DNA of 64,000 nucleotides from Formicarius rufipectus. Lineage: Eukaryota; Chordata; Aves; Passeriformes; Formicariidae. Positions 35,901-50,900 of this stretch are shown here, piece after piece. Every line of letters starts with the position of its first letter. Position 1 is the first letter of the stretch. The stretch is taken from assembly GCA_013399695.1 (NCBI GenBank), contig VXAU01004744.1:62001-126000 (forward strand), given 5' to 3'. The notes beneath the pieces are model-generated. The model saw only the letters and a program-made list of their open reading frames with translations. It ran no database searches and was not told where the DNA came from. The position numbers were made by a program, and so were the translations under genes.

Positions 35901-38900
35901 CGACAGCGAGTTCCTCCAGGATTCGAACCAGCGTCCTCAGAGGAGGAGCCGGCTCCACAGGCGGGGCCTACGCCACTCAACCAACGCCCACCGCCTCTCA
36001 AGTGTAACATACAAACAGAAAAGCAATAATGTCAGGCTGCTGAGAAATCCTGGGAGCCCACGTGGGTCAGAGCACCAGGGGAAGACCTCGCCTTGTCCTC
36101 TCTGCCACCGAATGACAAACGTGGCACTGCAGCCATGCCTGTAACACGAGGTGGGGCAGGCCCCAAAAGGTGGCAGGAGGAGCCTTGAGGCTGCAGGCAT
36201 TTCACTCAGGGGACTTCAGGTATGTCCTGACAGAAGGCCAAAAGACCAGGTCTTAGCAGGAACTTGTATCCTTGAGGATGTAAGATAGGAAAGAGGTTTT
36301 CTATGGCATCTAGAATGGTGTGGCAGATAACTAAATAACAACATTGTTGCTAGTGTTCATCGTGGTCGTTCGAGACTCTTGTAGTTCCTATCCTTACCAA
36401 GTTTTTCTTTATTTTTTTTTAAATGTTTTTAATTTTAATTTTTTTTGTCTCATCTCTGCTGACCTCGTGACAGCCTGTGTCCCTGCATCCGTGGTAGCCT
36501 TTACTTGTGGAAACCACATTTGAGAGGAGCCTTAGCTGATTTTACCAGTGCTGCCTGAGTTGTGCTTTTCTGTTGTGGTACCCTGAGGGGTCTGACACTC
36601 ACAGCTGTTGCATCACTGAAGATCGTGGTGCAGTCAGTCCCATATTGTTATTTATATATCTTTGTGAAAAACTTGTCAGGATTCAAAAACTGATCTACAG
36701 GTGTTCGTTAGACAAGCCCGACTGTGTATGTAGTGTGAGATAGTGATATGAAAGGCACCAATAAAAATGGAAATACAGTAGGGTTTTTTCACATCCTCTG
36801 TATCTTATGCCTGGCATTTATCAGCTTGACCTTAGCCTTTCACAACAGGGAGAGTACAAGATTCTGCCTTCCCTGTTGCTGGTGCTCTTTGAAAAACAAA
36901 ATAATTTTGTCTGCCTGAATCTTTGAGTTAGTGTAGTGTTTGGTTTTGGTTTGCTTTTTTGAGAGGCTGTTTGAAGACTTTGGTTATGCTGCAAAAACAG
37001 CTGACAAGACTACACAGAGGACAGGGTTGTGTAGGGGAGACAAAATGGACAGAAGGGCATTTGAAAGTTTTAGATTTTGTGTTGAGTTCTGCCAAATTCT
37101 GTTCTTCCTGCCTAAATAATTTCTATTATTTCTGGTTGACCCACAGCCAAGAAAAACACCCAGGGTAGAAAACTGTATTTCTTCTCTGATTTAAGGCTTC
37201 ATATATATGAACAGCTGGAGTGCAACGCAGTTCAGCTAATTTTCTTACTATCCACCTCGTGTACCTCTGCACGGGGTAAGCCAAGCAGTGGTGATGCTGA
37301 GAGTAGTCATCCTTTTTCCTAGGCTGTCTCTGCACCGTGGTTCTTCCTTGGGGACCCTATAAATTGAACTTCTTGTGGATTCCTAAGAAAGACGTTGCCT
37401 CTTGCTTGTCATTACTAGTGCACTGGCCAGGTGAAAAATGAACCTGCTAAAAGGCACAGCTCTTTACTGGACCGGTACACCAGAGGGGTTTGTCTTGCAT
37501 TCAGGATTGCTAGCACGTATTCTAAGGAAGCAGCAAGACCATACAGCTAGAAGCAGGGGCAGGGCTGCTGCTTCTGTGTTTCCTCTTTCTCCCCCACGCC
37601 CTAATTTCCAGCAGATTAAGTATAACATGAAACCACATGCTCTTGGTGTTGACACAGGCACACCTTGTTGTAGTCTTTGTTCCTCCGTTTTCTTGTGCAT
37701 AAAACTGAGGTGTCTCTGCAGAGTCCAGGTTCTGTCCTTTGACTTTATTGCATATATGGAGTGATAAGTCTTAAAAATGTAAAAGTGAAAAATTGTAGCT
37801 GAACTAGTAATACTATGTTGCTTTTTTCCCCTGATGCTATTCTATTCTAAAACCAAGATTTTTTTTCATAGAATCAGGCTAGAATCATAGAATATGCCAA
37901 GTTGGAAGGGACCCATCACGATAATAGAGTCCTACTCCTAGGCCTGTCCAGAACAACCCAAGAAACACACCATGTGCCTGAGAGTGTTGTCCAGAAACTT
38001 CCTGAACTCAGACAGATTTGGTACTGTGACCACTTCCCTGGGGAGCCCGTTCATTGCTCAGCCACTCTCTGTGTAAAACACTTTTTTTCTGATACCCATC
38101 CTGATACTTTTTCCTTTTAATCAAAGCAGTCTACCGGCTCCATAATGAAAAAGGTTTTGTATCCATTGGCTATCAGCTTGTTGTGTAAGTCTTAATGTGG
38201 CTACACATGGAAAGGAAAATATATAGGAATGACCTGTCAAAAATTTTACTTGTGATTATACATGAAAAAGAACATCAATTGATCAAGAAGATCAGGAAGA
38301 AAATGTCTTCAATTTCTTTTAGATTTCAGACTGAATATTGAGGGTTAGTGGTTGTTCAGAGTTTACAGCTGCTGGTGGGGAAAACAAACCTTCATTTGAA
38401 ATAAAGCAGTTTGTGAATTTGCAGACATGTTAAACTTTTAACTTCGAGTAATTACTCCATTTTAAATTTGTGAAATCTTTGGGAAAACTGGAAAAATCAA
38501 ATTTCCCTCCCCTGTTCTATTTCCTCATAATTTTGTTGTTTTCCAACTTGCAGTTGGGAATAGCAGGATACTGGCAAAGTTAGCACACAGTATAGACTTT
38601 GCTTACTGCTCTGCTAGTCTTCTAAGAGCAGTGTACTTTTTCTTTAGTCCTGTTTCCTTCTTTTTCCTTGTCAGTTCTTAGTATGCTTGGATGTTTTTAA
38701 GGAAGGAGCAAACTCATGACATACATTTTTGGCATAGTTTTTAGGAAAAAACTTTCAATTTACTTGCTGTAAGCTAACATTACTGGAAAATTAATTTTCT
38801 TCTTCTAAGAAGACATTTTTCCATATTGGCACTTGTATAAAACACTTCCAGAAACCAAGTAAATACTGTGTTTTTTTTGGTAATTTAATTAACAGTCTTG

Positions 38901-41900
38901 AGCTTCCTTATTTTTTCACAACATTGAGGATAGAAATATCTCTCTCTTCATGGGACAGAAAGTTTCATCTCTTTAATGAAAGCACTAAAGCCACAAAGGA
39001 GATGCAAAGAGTTGAGTGTAGAGTTTCTTTCAGATGAGTGTCGTGAACCTGAAGAACTGTATTAATAACAGTTACTGTTAGTATTGCCTGTATTACTCTT
39101 TAATTTTTGTGTTTCAAGAACAGGATAGGATCTTATGGTATGGAAAGGTTTGTGTTTACTGCAACTCTGTGCAGTCATCTGGACTGTGTTCATGGCCCAG
39201 TGAGTTGGTCACTCACCTAAAACTGCCATATGATTGTCTGAGCTACGAAGATTTTTCAAGCATAGCTATGCTTTAATTGCATGATTTATTTTAATAAGGG
39301 TTTAATAAATAAAGTTAATATTGAATTAAAAAGCCCCTGGATACTTCTAGACTATGCCTGTATCAGCTCAAGGTCTCTGAAGTGTTTCAAACAGACTTTG
39401 CAATGCAGAGGACTGACTGTTGTTTGTCCGCTTGCTCATGCTGTTTGGATAATGAATAATTCTTAAATTTTGGGAGTCAACAGAACTGTTGCTCTTGTGG
39501 TACTGCTCCTCAATTAGCATTTGCATTCCAAACACAAAACCAGTTGTGCTGTAATGTACAGCTATTTGAATGTAATGTCTTCAAAAGCCCAGAAAGCTCT
39601 CAGGTATCTCTAACACCTCTGACTCTGATCATTAGTTTAGTATGGTGTATTTTTAACCTGTTCAGGGCTCATGTGCGCTATACTTTTTATTTTTGATGAG
39701 TCAACAAATACCCTTAGTGCTGTTCATTTCCTTCCCCTTGCTGTTCTCTGAGAGTTTGAGGGGTGGTGGTGTTCTTCTTGCACTACTGAACTCCTGCACT
39801 ACTTTTTCTTGTGTAGAGCTGGTGAAAAGTGGACCTTGGATTGGAGTAACTGCTCTCTATTAATAGTCTTGGTCCCCCATCATAAGACTTCATGAGTCCT
39901 GGTAATGAAATTACAGGTCTGACCGAGTGACTTTGTTGCTAGGCTACCTGTCCACTGAAAAGCCAGTCAGTCTCAGTTTTGGCTGACCTTTTTAACACAA
40001 CAATTTCTGATTCAAGTGTAGTTATTAAACTTCAGTGTCTTCTCCATAGTTCCTAATCTATTGAATATCTGATGGACTCCTCAGTAGCAAAGATGAATAT
40101 GCAAGTGTTTCATGTTACACTGATTTCTATAGCAATGCATGTGTAATAGGCATTCTTAAATTGCATGCACAGAGGGATTCTTTATTTATTCCAGATTTGT
40201 GGATGATAATAAGTCGGTTCAACAGAACATTTTGAGTCTTGAAAAGACTTTGAGTCAGGAGAGTGAGATGATGTTATTTTTTTATCAGGGCAGTTTTATG
40301 ATATTTTGTTTTTTATAGCTAACAGCAAAATGCAGTAGATTTGTATAACTTTCCTATTACCCACTTCAGTCTTGTTTACATTTTAAGTCAATCAAAATGC
40401 CAAACATTTTGGAGTAAATCATATTCTTGGGGAGAAAAGGGTCTTTGGGACTGACTTCAGGTATTGTGGAATCTTATGGGTAGAACAAACTATTTTGTCA
40501 AAGTCCTTCCTCAAAGGAATTTACACGAGAAATCACACTTCTTTACTGAGGTCTGATTCACAAATGTTGGGAGGTGAGGAGACTGTCCTGAAGAGTTGCT
40601 TCTGTGCCCAACTCCTGTGCTTGCTGGGGATTCTGCATTTTGATGTGGAAAGTTTAGCATTCAGTTTCATCTAGTACCACTGCTGTGTGTATTCCATTGT
40701 CTGAGCTTAGCATAGGGTAGAAATGTCTTTGAAGCCAAGATCTTTTCCCATTAATGGTATGAATGTAACAACGTGTGCCTCAAATCCTAACACAGTGTGT
40801 TACAAACATCAGGTTTTGTTCTGACCTGTCAGTAGTTGGTCTAAAACATACTGGGGGGGGGGAAAAACCCAAACCCCTTAACTTCGACCTATTTTCTTTC
40901 TCTTCTGAGGCTAAGTAAATTTGTTTTTCCATATTGAGAGTCACTTTGCTCGTATGTACAGCACATAATGTACAGTATGCACAGCTGACTTGGGGTTGCA
41001 TAAGGACTTGGCAGGTGTCCAGCGTGTTTCAGTAGCATTGCTGGTGGTTTCCAGGAAGTGACAATGCAATGTCACAGTGAATAAGTACATTTGTTTTTTT
41101 TAATTGAATAAAAGTTCTGCATATCTCAGTTTGTAGTTGTTCTTGATGTAAGTATTATATATGAACAGGTATGTGTCAGATTCCCGTTTCTTGTAAAACC
41201 CTTAGATTTTGGAGCCTCTGTGAACTAAGTCACTTCTGACTATTCCAGTGGCTTGTTTTATGAATTCAAGTAAAATCATTTTACTTTTAGAATGCCTGCT
41301 CTTGTAGACTGCTCTAGGTTATGATTCTTGAAGATGGACATTCAGTAAAACACAAGAACGGAAAACCCCCTGTTTTTCTACATTTGCCAAAGGAAAATGC
41401 AATTTTAAAATGTATTGTTGCCAGTGGTGGCTGTACACGTGTCAAAATGGCACTATGGTGTTACCTAGAGCTTTGTGCTCTCTTGATTTGTTGGGTTTTG
41501 GTCCATGGGAAACCTCCAGCAGCATAGTTTGTATTTGGTGGTAGGACACAGCCTTCCTTGTGGATAATACATCCCTAAAGGTGGAGGCACAGAGGTTTAT
41601 TAATGGATTCTTGGTATATGCTAGCCTAAAATGCAGATCTGGGAAAGGGGCTAAGCCTTTCAGTAACATGCTGGGTTGAGGAGATGCCATTGGTTTCTGT
41701 CAGGAAATCTTTCTACATTTGTTTACCTCAGTGTTTCACAAGATTGGTTTATGTTGCTTAAATACAACCTTGATTTTACTGGCTTCTGTTTATCTAAACA
41801 ACAGAAGATGTTCAACTTTTATAAGTGATGAGAGCAGCGAATCACTGAAACTATTACCTGTTCTAAGGATTTAACTTGAGTTTGACATGTTTTTTTATGA

Positions 41901-44900
41901 GCTTTTTTTTCTTCTAGCTTTCTAAGACCAACTTCTCCAACAACAATGATTTTCGGGCTCTGCTGCAATCTCTTTATGCCACATTCAAGGAGTTCAAAAT
42001 GCACGAGCAGATCGAAAACGAGTGTATCATTGGTTTGCTTCAGCAGCGTAGCCGGACGGTGTACAATGTGCACTCAGACAACAAACTGTCAGAGATGCTT
42101 AGCCTTTTTGAGAAAGGGCTGAAGAATGTAAAGGTAAGTAGACTAGAAGAAGGATTTGTTCTCTAAGGGAATCATGCTGTTATTATATATTAGTTTGCCT
42201 CGACTCTTAATATTCTCTATGAATAAAACTAAGGAGGAAGAAGAAACATACATGGCTCCTTGATACTTTTCAGTCTGAAGCACAAATTCTTTTGCCATTC
42301 ATCAAAATTACTAAATCTCTAGTAAAAATACTTTTCAGAGATATACTTTGTGACAGACAGCCATCACTAAATAACTGGAGGTGTTTTGTAGAGACAACAT
42401 GGAAGTTCATATATGAAGAGTGCTCTGCTAACTGGTTGAAACAGTTTCTGGCTTTAGAAATAATGTTTTTTATTAATTTTTTAGGAAACCCCAAGTATCT
42501 TTTGTGGTGCATAGCATTGTATGATTGTCACAAATGGAGATGATTCCCAGATTTAAAAAAACCTCCAGTATTGTTTGTGCTGTGAGTCATGCACTCCTTC
42601 CAGTAATCTGTAGCACAATAATGCTATTAATGTTCCAGTCCTCAAAAAGCTCTAAGTATTATTTCTCAAGCTGGCGTTTTTGGCAGTGACTTAAACTCCT
42701 CTCCAGTAGAATCATGCTTGAACTCTACTATGTCTTTCCCCTGAGATACCCAAGTCAACTCCCCCTTTCTGCACTTCAAGAACTATAGTCTCGAGTAGTA
42801 ATTTGACATCCCACATTACATTTCTAGTGCATGTGATCCAGATTTTCAGCAAGCAAGATACTGAATATGCTGTCAGTTGATTCCTTTTTGCCATCTAAGG
42901 TTGTTTTTGATCAAATAATCTTCCCTCTGTATGTGTTAAACCATAAAATTTATCTTGTTTCCATTAATGAATCAGAAAATGAAGGAAAGTGAAAGAGAGC
43001 GGAAATTTAATGCTTGACTTTGTGTTACACCTTCTCTGATAGGATGCCAGTGTTTTTCTGTTACTTGACTTCTTAAGTGTGCAAAACCAGATTTATTTAG
43101 CTGTCTTTAGATACATGAACTGTTTAACTGTTTTTAGGGTGTGATTAGTTTAAGCTGATGGCTTAGGTTTTCTCTGTAATAGTTAGTGTTTCTTGATGTA
43201 GAAGATTGAAAAGAAAAACTTAAAACATTTCCTGTAAGAGCTTTAAGGAACTTCAGTATGTTGTAATTGCTGGACAGACTTCAGAACCAACTTCTTATTG
43301 CTAGAACAGAGAACAAGCTAGCGATTGATAGATGAGGTTGGTCTGACTTGAACATGTAAGTCAGTTACATCTTTATTTAAGAATTCTTTCATTTTCCAAA
43401 GTAAATATCTATACAGCATGTCTGATTATAAATCTGATTGTAATTTGGACACTAGAATTTTGGAATAGTGTAAAATGCATTCAGTTACAGGATGAAGTGG
43501 TACTGTTGCATCATAAAATGATTTTCTTATGCAAACCATGCAAATAGTTAAATTAGTCAGTTACTACTTTGAACTTTGTTGAGACTGTAGATTGGCAGAT
43601 TTCAGTCCCTGCTCCAGAGTAACAGTCAGATTAGACAAATGAATTCATATATGCTAGCAGAATAAATTGGAACAAGGGGGGAACGGAATGCTTTGCCTAT
43701 TAACAGACCAGTACAGACTGTCAGCTTCATAAGCGAACACATTCTTACATGAAATAGAGCAAACCTGCTGCATACACAGGGAAGGCATAATGGGCTTTCC
43801 TTTGAAACACTGGTTTATTTGACACTTCAGTCCTTGAGTGGATGAGAACAGGCAATCATTGAATCTTTACTTTCTTCTCAGAATGAATATGAACAGCTAA
43901 ACTATGCGAAACAGCTGAAGGAGAGATTGGAGGCCTTTACCAGGGATTTTCTTCCTCATATGAAAGAGGAAGAGGAGGTAGGTGAAAGTTTTTCTCTGAT
44001 GTGATGGTAATCTTCCTTGGGGTTTGGAATGACTGAATAGAAACAAAGGGCTTAGAGGTTCATTTTTTTTCAGTGCTCTGTTTTTATTGCTATGCTAATT
44101 TGCATTCTGGACTATGGTGACATTGTTCAGTTTCTCTGACTGGACAGGGACATGTTCTGAAACCGTGAATGTATTGAAAATTGATGAAATCCTGAGTCTT
44201 TAAAAAAACACCCAAAAAACCCAAAAACAAACAAACAAACCCAAACAAAACACAACAACTCACAAGTCCACTGGGGCTGGTATTTGTTTGCAGCAAGTAG
44301 TTTTTTACGGAGATGTGTAGCAAAACTTACATGAAAAAAGAGAGGTCCTGTAAAGCAGTGCTTCATGACTCAAACTGACACTCCCAAACAGCCTCTGACC
44401 TATATTTGAAACATAGACTAGTACTGCCAGTCTGATGATTTATGGGTATCCAAAAACTAGGAAGCATCTTCTGAAGTCTGTCCAAGGGAAGTCTTTTCTC
44501 ATGTTGCCTTCCTTGCCACTTTGCCTTCCGAGTGAGTACCTCGATAAGTTATATAGGTTAAGAAACTTTATTATCTTCCCTTTACTGGTGGGGAAAACAA
44601 GTATCAGGCAAGCTGCTAATGTACAATGACCTTGTTGGCAAGCAGAGGTTTGGAATTAAAAACTTCCATGGTCCTGTCCTTAGGTTCACTTATTGTGTGA
44701 CATTTACTTTGAGAGAATTGAAACAGGAAATTCTATGTTAGTAGGTATGTGTAACAGTATCGACTTCTTCTGTCAGCACCAGATTTTCCCCCCCTCCCTT
44801 TTTGCTTTGCCTTAGGTTTTTCAGCCAATGTTGATGGAATACTTTACTTACGAAGAACTGAAAGATATTAAGAAGAAAGTAATTGCACAGCACTGCTCAC

Positions 44901-47900
44901 AGAAAGAGGCTGCAGAATTCAGAGGTCTTAGTAAGTGGAATCAAGCAGAAGAGCTTCAGAAGGTCTTCAAGTATTCTGTGGATGAGAAGGCAGATGAAGG
45001 TGAACCATCTAATTAAAGTTATAGTACTTTTCAGACTGCAGTTTTTATCTAAAAAACACACTGATGACATACGTAAAGTTAGATACAGGCAGATAGAATA
45101 GTTCTTTTAAAATGGGTGTTTCTTCAAACCGGTTTTGAAACTTCAGGAACTTTACTGTTTGATCCATACTTCTTGGCAGGTTGTTATTTAGATAGTACTT
45201 CACTGTTTACCTGGTCTCAACCTTCTTCTGTTCCTTTCCCTCCCATGCTAATATTTGATACAATAAACAGACAGAAATTGTAATTAACTTCTAATTTCAT
45301 GCTTCCATTGAAATTATATTCTCTGTTTGCAGACCCTGCATTTCATTCTTGGATTTTAGGATAGCTTTGTAAGCTTTCCTGTTTATGGTTTAACAACACA
45401 GAATAGTTAGCTAAGTGACAATATTTCAAATAAAAACAACTCACCTTCCTAACTCCCATTACTTAAGTTCCCCAACCCTCTCAGGAATCATTAAGGAACT
45501 GGTTGTGGAGTGGTGCAGGGGAATGAATTTCTGGAGTTTGTGAGCAGGTCAGATGAAATGTGTGTTCTAAAAGTGGGTGTTTCTTTTGCATTCATCTCTA
45601 ACTACTTTTTCTGATGAAAACTAGCATAAATGGATCACTGCCAAAGTACACTTCAGGCTTACTTTATGATTGCTGAATCAGTCTAAGTTGTCAGTATTTA
45701 CAGTTTTCACTCTTAACAAAGGAAAGTTGGTGCCCTAGAGAAGGGGAATTAATGTACCAAAAGTATAATACTGGGATGTGAGACTGGTAAGTAGAGCAAG
45801 TTCTCATGACCTGAGTTTGTGGTGTTGATGTGCTACTCTCAGAAAAAATGTGAAAAATTACTCTGTCATCAGATTTTTTGATGAAACTTGACTTCTCTGA
45901 ACTACTCACTTGGTCATTTTCTGCCCTCCAGGTGAAGCCTTCAGAAAAGATCTTGGTCCACTCTGTGAAATACTGTTGAGTCTTAACAGATGAATGTGAC
46001 AGATTTAGCCTTATGGCATTACTTGCTGTTAAGTCAAACTGTAATAGCAGTTTTGGAATGGTAGTAATTCTGCAAAAGCTGTGTTTTAGAGGAGAGTGTC
46101 TTGCATTCAATTTTTTTTTCTTTAAATGGAAGAAAATAACACAGCTTGCGGTCCTGCACAGGTTTAAACTGCATTTTCATACAAAATTCTCTGTAATTTA
46201 CCTGCAGCAACGTGCCAGGTGTGCAAATATTTCTATTGAGTCATCAAGTGAAACTGTATTTAATTTTTGATGTAGCAGTAGTTTATCACAGAATAATGTT
46301 TACATTGTGCTCGCTTTTGAAGCTTCTTTGCAAAAAGAAATTCGATTTTTGTCTCTCTGCAAAGTCTTAGGTACTTGGTGTCCCAGCTTTAAAAGTAAAA
46401 CCCTACTAATTAGTGAAACCTGATATTTCTAAGAACTGCTGAAGACTCTTCTAGAAGTATTTTTTTCTCAGCAAAATACTGAAACAAAATACTAAAAACT
46501 TCTTAAAATAGCAAAAAAGCCTCACTAACCAAAGTTCTGAATTTATTACCTTATATAGTTTGCAGCTCTCTTTGTGCTGTGGCAGTAAGGGAGAGCTGTT
46601 GGAAATGGTTCCTACTGTTGTCCATTGAAGTAATAATTACAGTGTTCAAATTTTAGTCTCTAACCTGATACTTCTACTTTACAACCCGAATGGCTTGTCA
46701 GTATTCAGAAGTTACGGTTGTCTATGCCAGCAGTTAAAGCTAGAAATAAAATATGAGGCAGCTGCAAGGAGTTGAGCATTGCCTTCATGCTGTGTCCTGA
46801 GAGCTTTCAATGGGAGTGGTCCCAGCTGGTGGGTTCCATGTGCTAGTACCATTTCCTGGGAATGTGGCAAACCGGCCACATGTATCATCTGCAACAGAAG
46901 GCATTTTTAAAAAAGCATTTCAGTTGTAGCAGGTACTGCTTTTATCTTCCTTCAATTTGCTTTTGTCCAGGGCTTTTATGAACCACTGGGTGGGCCTGGA
47001 TTGGAATAAATGAGCCGGTTGAGAAAGTGACAAACAGAAAATTGAGCTCATTTTTTGTTATTGCAGTTCGAAGTGTTATTACATTGGAAGCTTTTTAAAG
47101 CTAAACTAATACCTACCCTTTGCTGAACAATTGCTAAAAGTTTTTAGACATTATATTTTTCATTGCCCTAGTCAAAATGTGAGTGCCACTACTGTTATTT
47201 GAAGCTGTGAGGTTGTGCTTCACTTAACACACATTTTCTATATTTCAGAAACTGAAGTAACAGGGCACACCACAAATATTACTAATCTCCCTCCTGAAGT
47301 AATGGTGACCATTTTCAGTTACCTAAACCCCCAAGAGTTATGTCAGTGTAGTCAAGTAAGCACTGAATGGTCACAGTTGGCTAAAACTGGATCTCTGTGG
47401 AAACATCTTTACCCTGTTCGCTGGGCCAGAGGTAAGTTATATTTAATTCCTTTGAAAGCACATCAAGTATCAGTTTTGGAGTCTTTATTTTAAAGAGTGT
47501 TCTAGTCTGTCATGTACAACAGGCCTGACGGCTGAGCATGCTGGGTGTACCTTTCTGCTAAGAATAGTGTCCTGGAATTTGATTATATGTTACAAATCCC
47601 CAAAACATGCTTCCATCTTGAAAAATATAAGAAACTAGTAATGGTCTTGGTTGTAACTCCTGAGTAGATTTTGCGTACAAACTGTTGCCAAGTTTTACTG
47701 AGGTTTGTTTGCTTGTATGAGTGCTAACAAGTATATTTGCTAATACAACATCTGAATTACTTAAGAATCTAAGGAGTTTTGAATTATAAATGCTGCTGTT
47801 ATACCTGTATCAGTAAAATTATTTCATTTAGTTACTAGGTAGAAATAAAATTCATAACTGTAGAATGGGAGTTTAAAATAAATGAGTTCTAATTTTTCCT

Positions 47901-50900
47901 CACAATCTAGTCTTTCATTTGATATCCAGACTTAAAACTGGGTGAATGTTAGTATTGGTATTGATTCTTTAGATGTATTATTTCAATAACTTCTACTTCA
48001 GTAAGGACTAAGTGTTTTTTTTTTAATAACTTTTGTTCCTCAAACTCTCCCATTAGTTAAAATTTCCTGTTGAGAAGTGTGACCTTTGAAAATGTACTTG
48101 TTCAAATAGACAAAATACTCTGTATTCTACTGAGGCCAGTTATGAGTCCTCAGAGTGTATTTGTAGCTTTATGTCCTTATTTATATGGGTATTAAAGACT
48201 CATTGGAGTATGGCACTGCAGGCTACACAATTGCTGGCATATCAGTGTATTTCAGTGGAAAGGAGACAATCTGTGCTCCTTAGTATTTTGTGTGCCTTTA
48301 AGATTTCAAGAGAGGAAGCCTTTGAAATATGTAACTAAAAAGTTCTTTCTGGCCAAATCTTTATGACTTCTAAAATCTGCACAAGGCAGAGAGGAATTAA
48401 AGAACTTTATAGTCTGAACTAATTTTTTTGTTTGGGTAGGTCTTACTGAAGACAACAGTTTGGTTGCTGAGCTTCAAAAGACTGAGTAGAGAGGTTTCAA
48501 AATTCAAATTCTTGAATTTTCATTTAAAACCTAGTAGTGCTGATAATTCAGTGCTGCACATACACAAAAAAAAAGGAAAAGAATAATTGGCAGCTGCTTA
48601 AAGTGAGTAGTTCTAAGCCTGGTACAACTGGAATCTGGTCCTGTGGTGTCTGTACTACTGCATTTGTTTGTGCAGAAATGCTCTAAACTGGATGGAAGCT
48701 TCTCAAATTGGATTTACTACCAAAGGGAGGGGAAAAAAAACCCCATACAATTGTAGTTTTAGGTAGGTGTAGTGAAATTTTTAGCTTTTTCTGCTTCCTA
48801 AGGCAGAGAGGGCTTCTGAGGCTTTTATGTAATATAGAGATGGGTTACAGATGAGAAATATTACTGAAACCTTTCATGTCACAGTTGTTCAACAGTCAGA
48901 ATTTAATTGTTGTTGTGTTGCTCGTATAAGAAATCTTGTACACTTAGGCACTGCTCAACAGAAGTTGCTCTTGCTTTAGGAAGAGCAGGGTCCTCTGCTG
49001 TGAGATAGTAGAATAAGGGGGTTTTGTTTTGTTTTCAAGCATGTCTACACTGAGGGAGACAGCAGACCTGCTTATCCTGAGCCCAACACTGCAGTGTACC
49101 CAAATCAGAAGTAAATTAATGCCTGTGCAGCAACCATTGGGGAAAGGGGGTGCCCTACCAGCTAAAACAGTGGAGCTGTTGATGATCTTCATGTTCCTCC
49201 ACATGTTCTTGAAAAGTGATTGTGTATTGATTTGAGTCATGTGTATGTTATAAACAACAATTGAGTAGCTGTTGTAAGTGGGATACTTACAGAGCTCAGG
49301 TTTCATGATCTTGGAATTGTCATGTGCAGTGACTAAAACCAGGCTACAGTACATTCTAACTGACTGCATATTATGAGATTCCAGAGGAAAACTGACACGT
49401 GTTCAACCAAGTGTTACACTTGAAGTTGATGGTTTAGTTTGTCTACCTGAAAGAACTTCAGCACCTAGACAGTCCAAATATTCCCTGATTATTTCAGTGA
49501 GTTTTGTGATCATATTGGTCCATCCTAACTGACTAAAGACTATACAGGCATGTCTCAGGATAACTTAATCGACTGTGAGTTCTGTGATGGTACTGCAACT
49601 GTTCCAGGCATCTTTTGACTTTTTAAGATATAGATCAGACAAAGAATTATGTCAGAGTTCAGTCCAACCTTAGTTGAGATGAATGGAAAATTCATTTAGG
49701 TGTTCAAGTCAGATCTAAGTATACTGAGAAGTTATCATTACTGTTTTCTGCTGTGCTGAGAAGTTTTGATGAACTTCCCTTTTCATTTTTTTTGGGATGT
49801 TGGGGGTGAGTAGGTGATTGGTATAATGGTCCAGCAGCAGATACTGAGACAGAGCCTGATGAGGAATGGGTGAAAAATAGAAAAGATGAAAGTCGTGCTT
49901 TCCAGGAATGGGATGAAGATGCTGACATAGATGAATCTGGTAAGTAAAATCAATTTTGGTGACTCGTTTCTTTTTTTTTTTTTTTNCATAGCTGTAAAAA
50001 ATAAATGAGCTGAATGGAAAAGAGGCAAATGGGCATTGGTGGGAGAGACACAGGCAGCTGGTTTTAATGAGTGGAATTAATTTCTCTAGGAAGGAGCAAA
50101 CTTGAGAGCAGGTAAAAAAGTTACAAGGATATGTCTGGAGTTAAGGAGGTAGGTAAAAGCTAGGCTATATCTCTTCTGAAAGTTTGGATGAATCATCTTG
50201 CATCTTAATGCCTTGTAGATTTAATTAAAAATTTTTCTTAAGCTGTTATATCCCAGGACACAACATGCCCTGTGAGATAATATTTCTGTATAAGAAGTCG
50301 GTGGAAACTGCCTCCCAAGGCAGTTCTGAGCAGTACGTAATCTGTAGTAAATATTTCTCCAAGTCCTTTAATAAGAATTTTCTTTTAAGACTCTTAATGT
50401 TTTTAAACTTGCCGTTGGAGTTAAACTCTTGAGGACTGCCAGAAAGACAAACGTCTACTTTTTAAAGATGAGGCTGAAGTAGTCCATTCACCTAGAATTC
50501 CAGAAACATTTGATTGTAAGATACTTTCTGAGACTTGTGCCTTTTTAAGTTTTCTTTAGTTTTCCAATAACTTCTTGGTGGCAATGTGAATTCCAAATGA
50601 CTCGAGGCACATTTAAATCTTTCTTTTTGGGTTTATTTTGCAGAAGAAGCAGCTGAAGATTCACTTGCCATTAATATAGCACAAATGGAAAAACGTTTAC
50701 TTCATGGCTTAATTCATCATGTCCTCCCTCATGTGGGCTCCTCAGTGAAGACGCTGGTATTGGCCTACAGTTCTGCAGTGTCCAGCAAAATGGTGTGTAA
50801 TTTGAAACTGGCATTTATTAATTGACTCTGCAGCCTCTAATTAATAACTGACATGCTTTAAGTTTAAAATGTGTGTGTAGTGAACATGAGTTGCAGTTGA

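Noticed and set aside
35919..35983. A functional tRNA gene
   Set aside because: The A and B boxes are present, but I could not fold a convincing acceptor stem or anticodon arm, and the boxes sit inside a longer retroposon.
35705..36200. Two minus-strand frames of 101 and 87 codons
   Set aside because: They lie within the SINE-like element, and the first includes its tRNA-type B box. No domain is visible; they follow from the GC-rich repeat.
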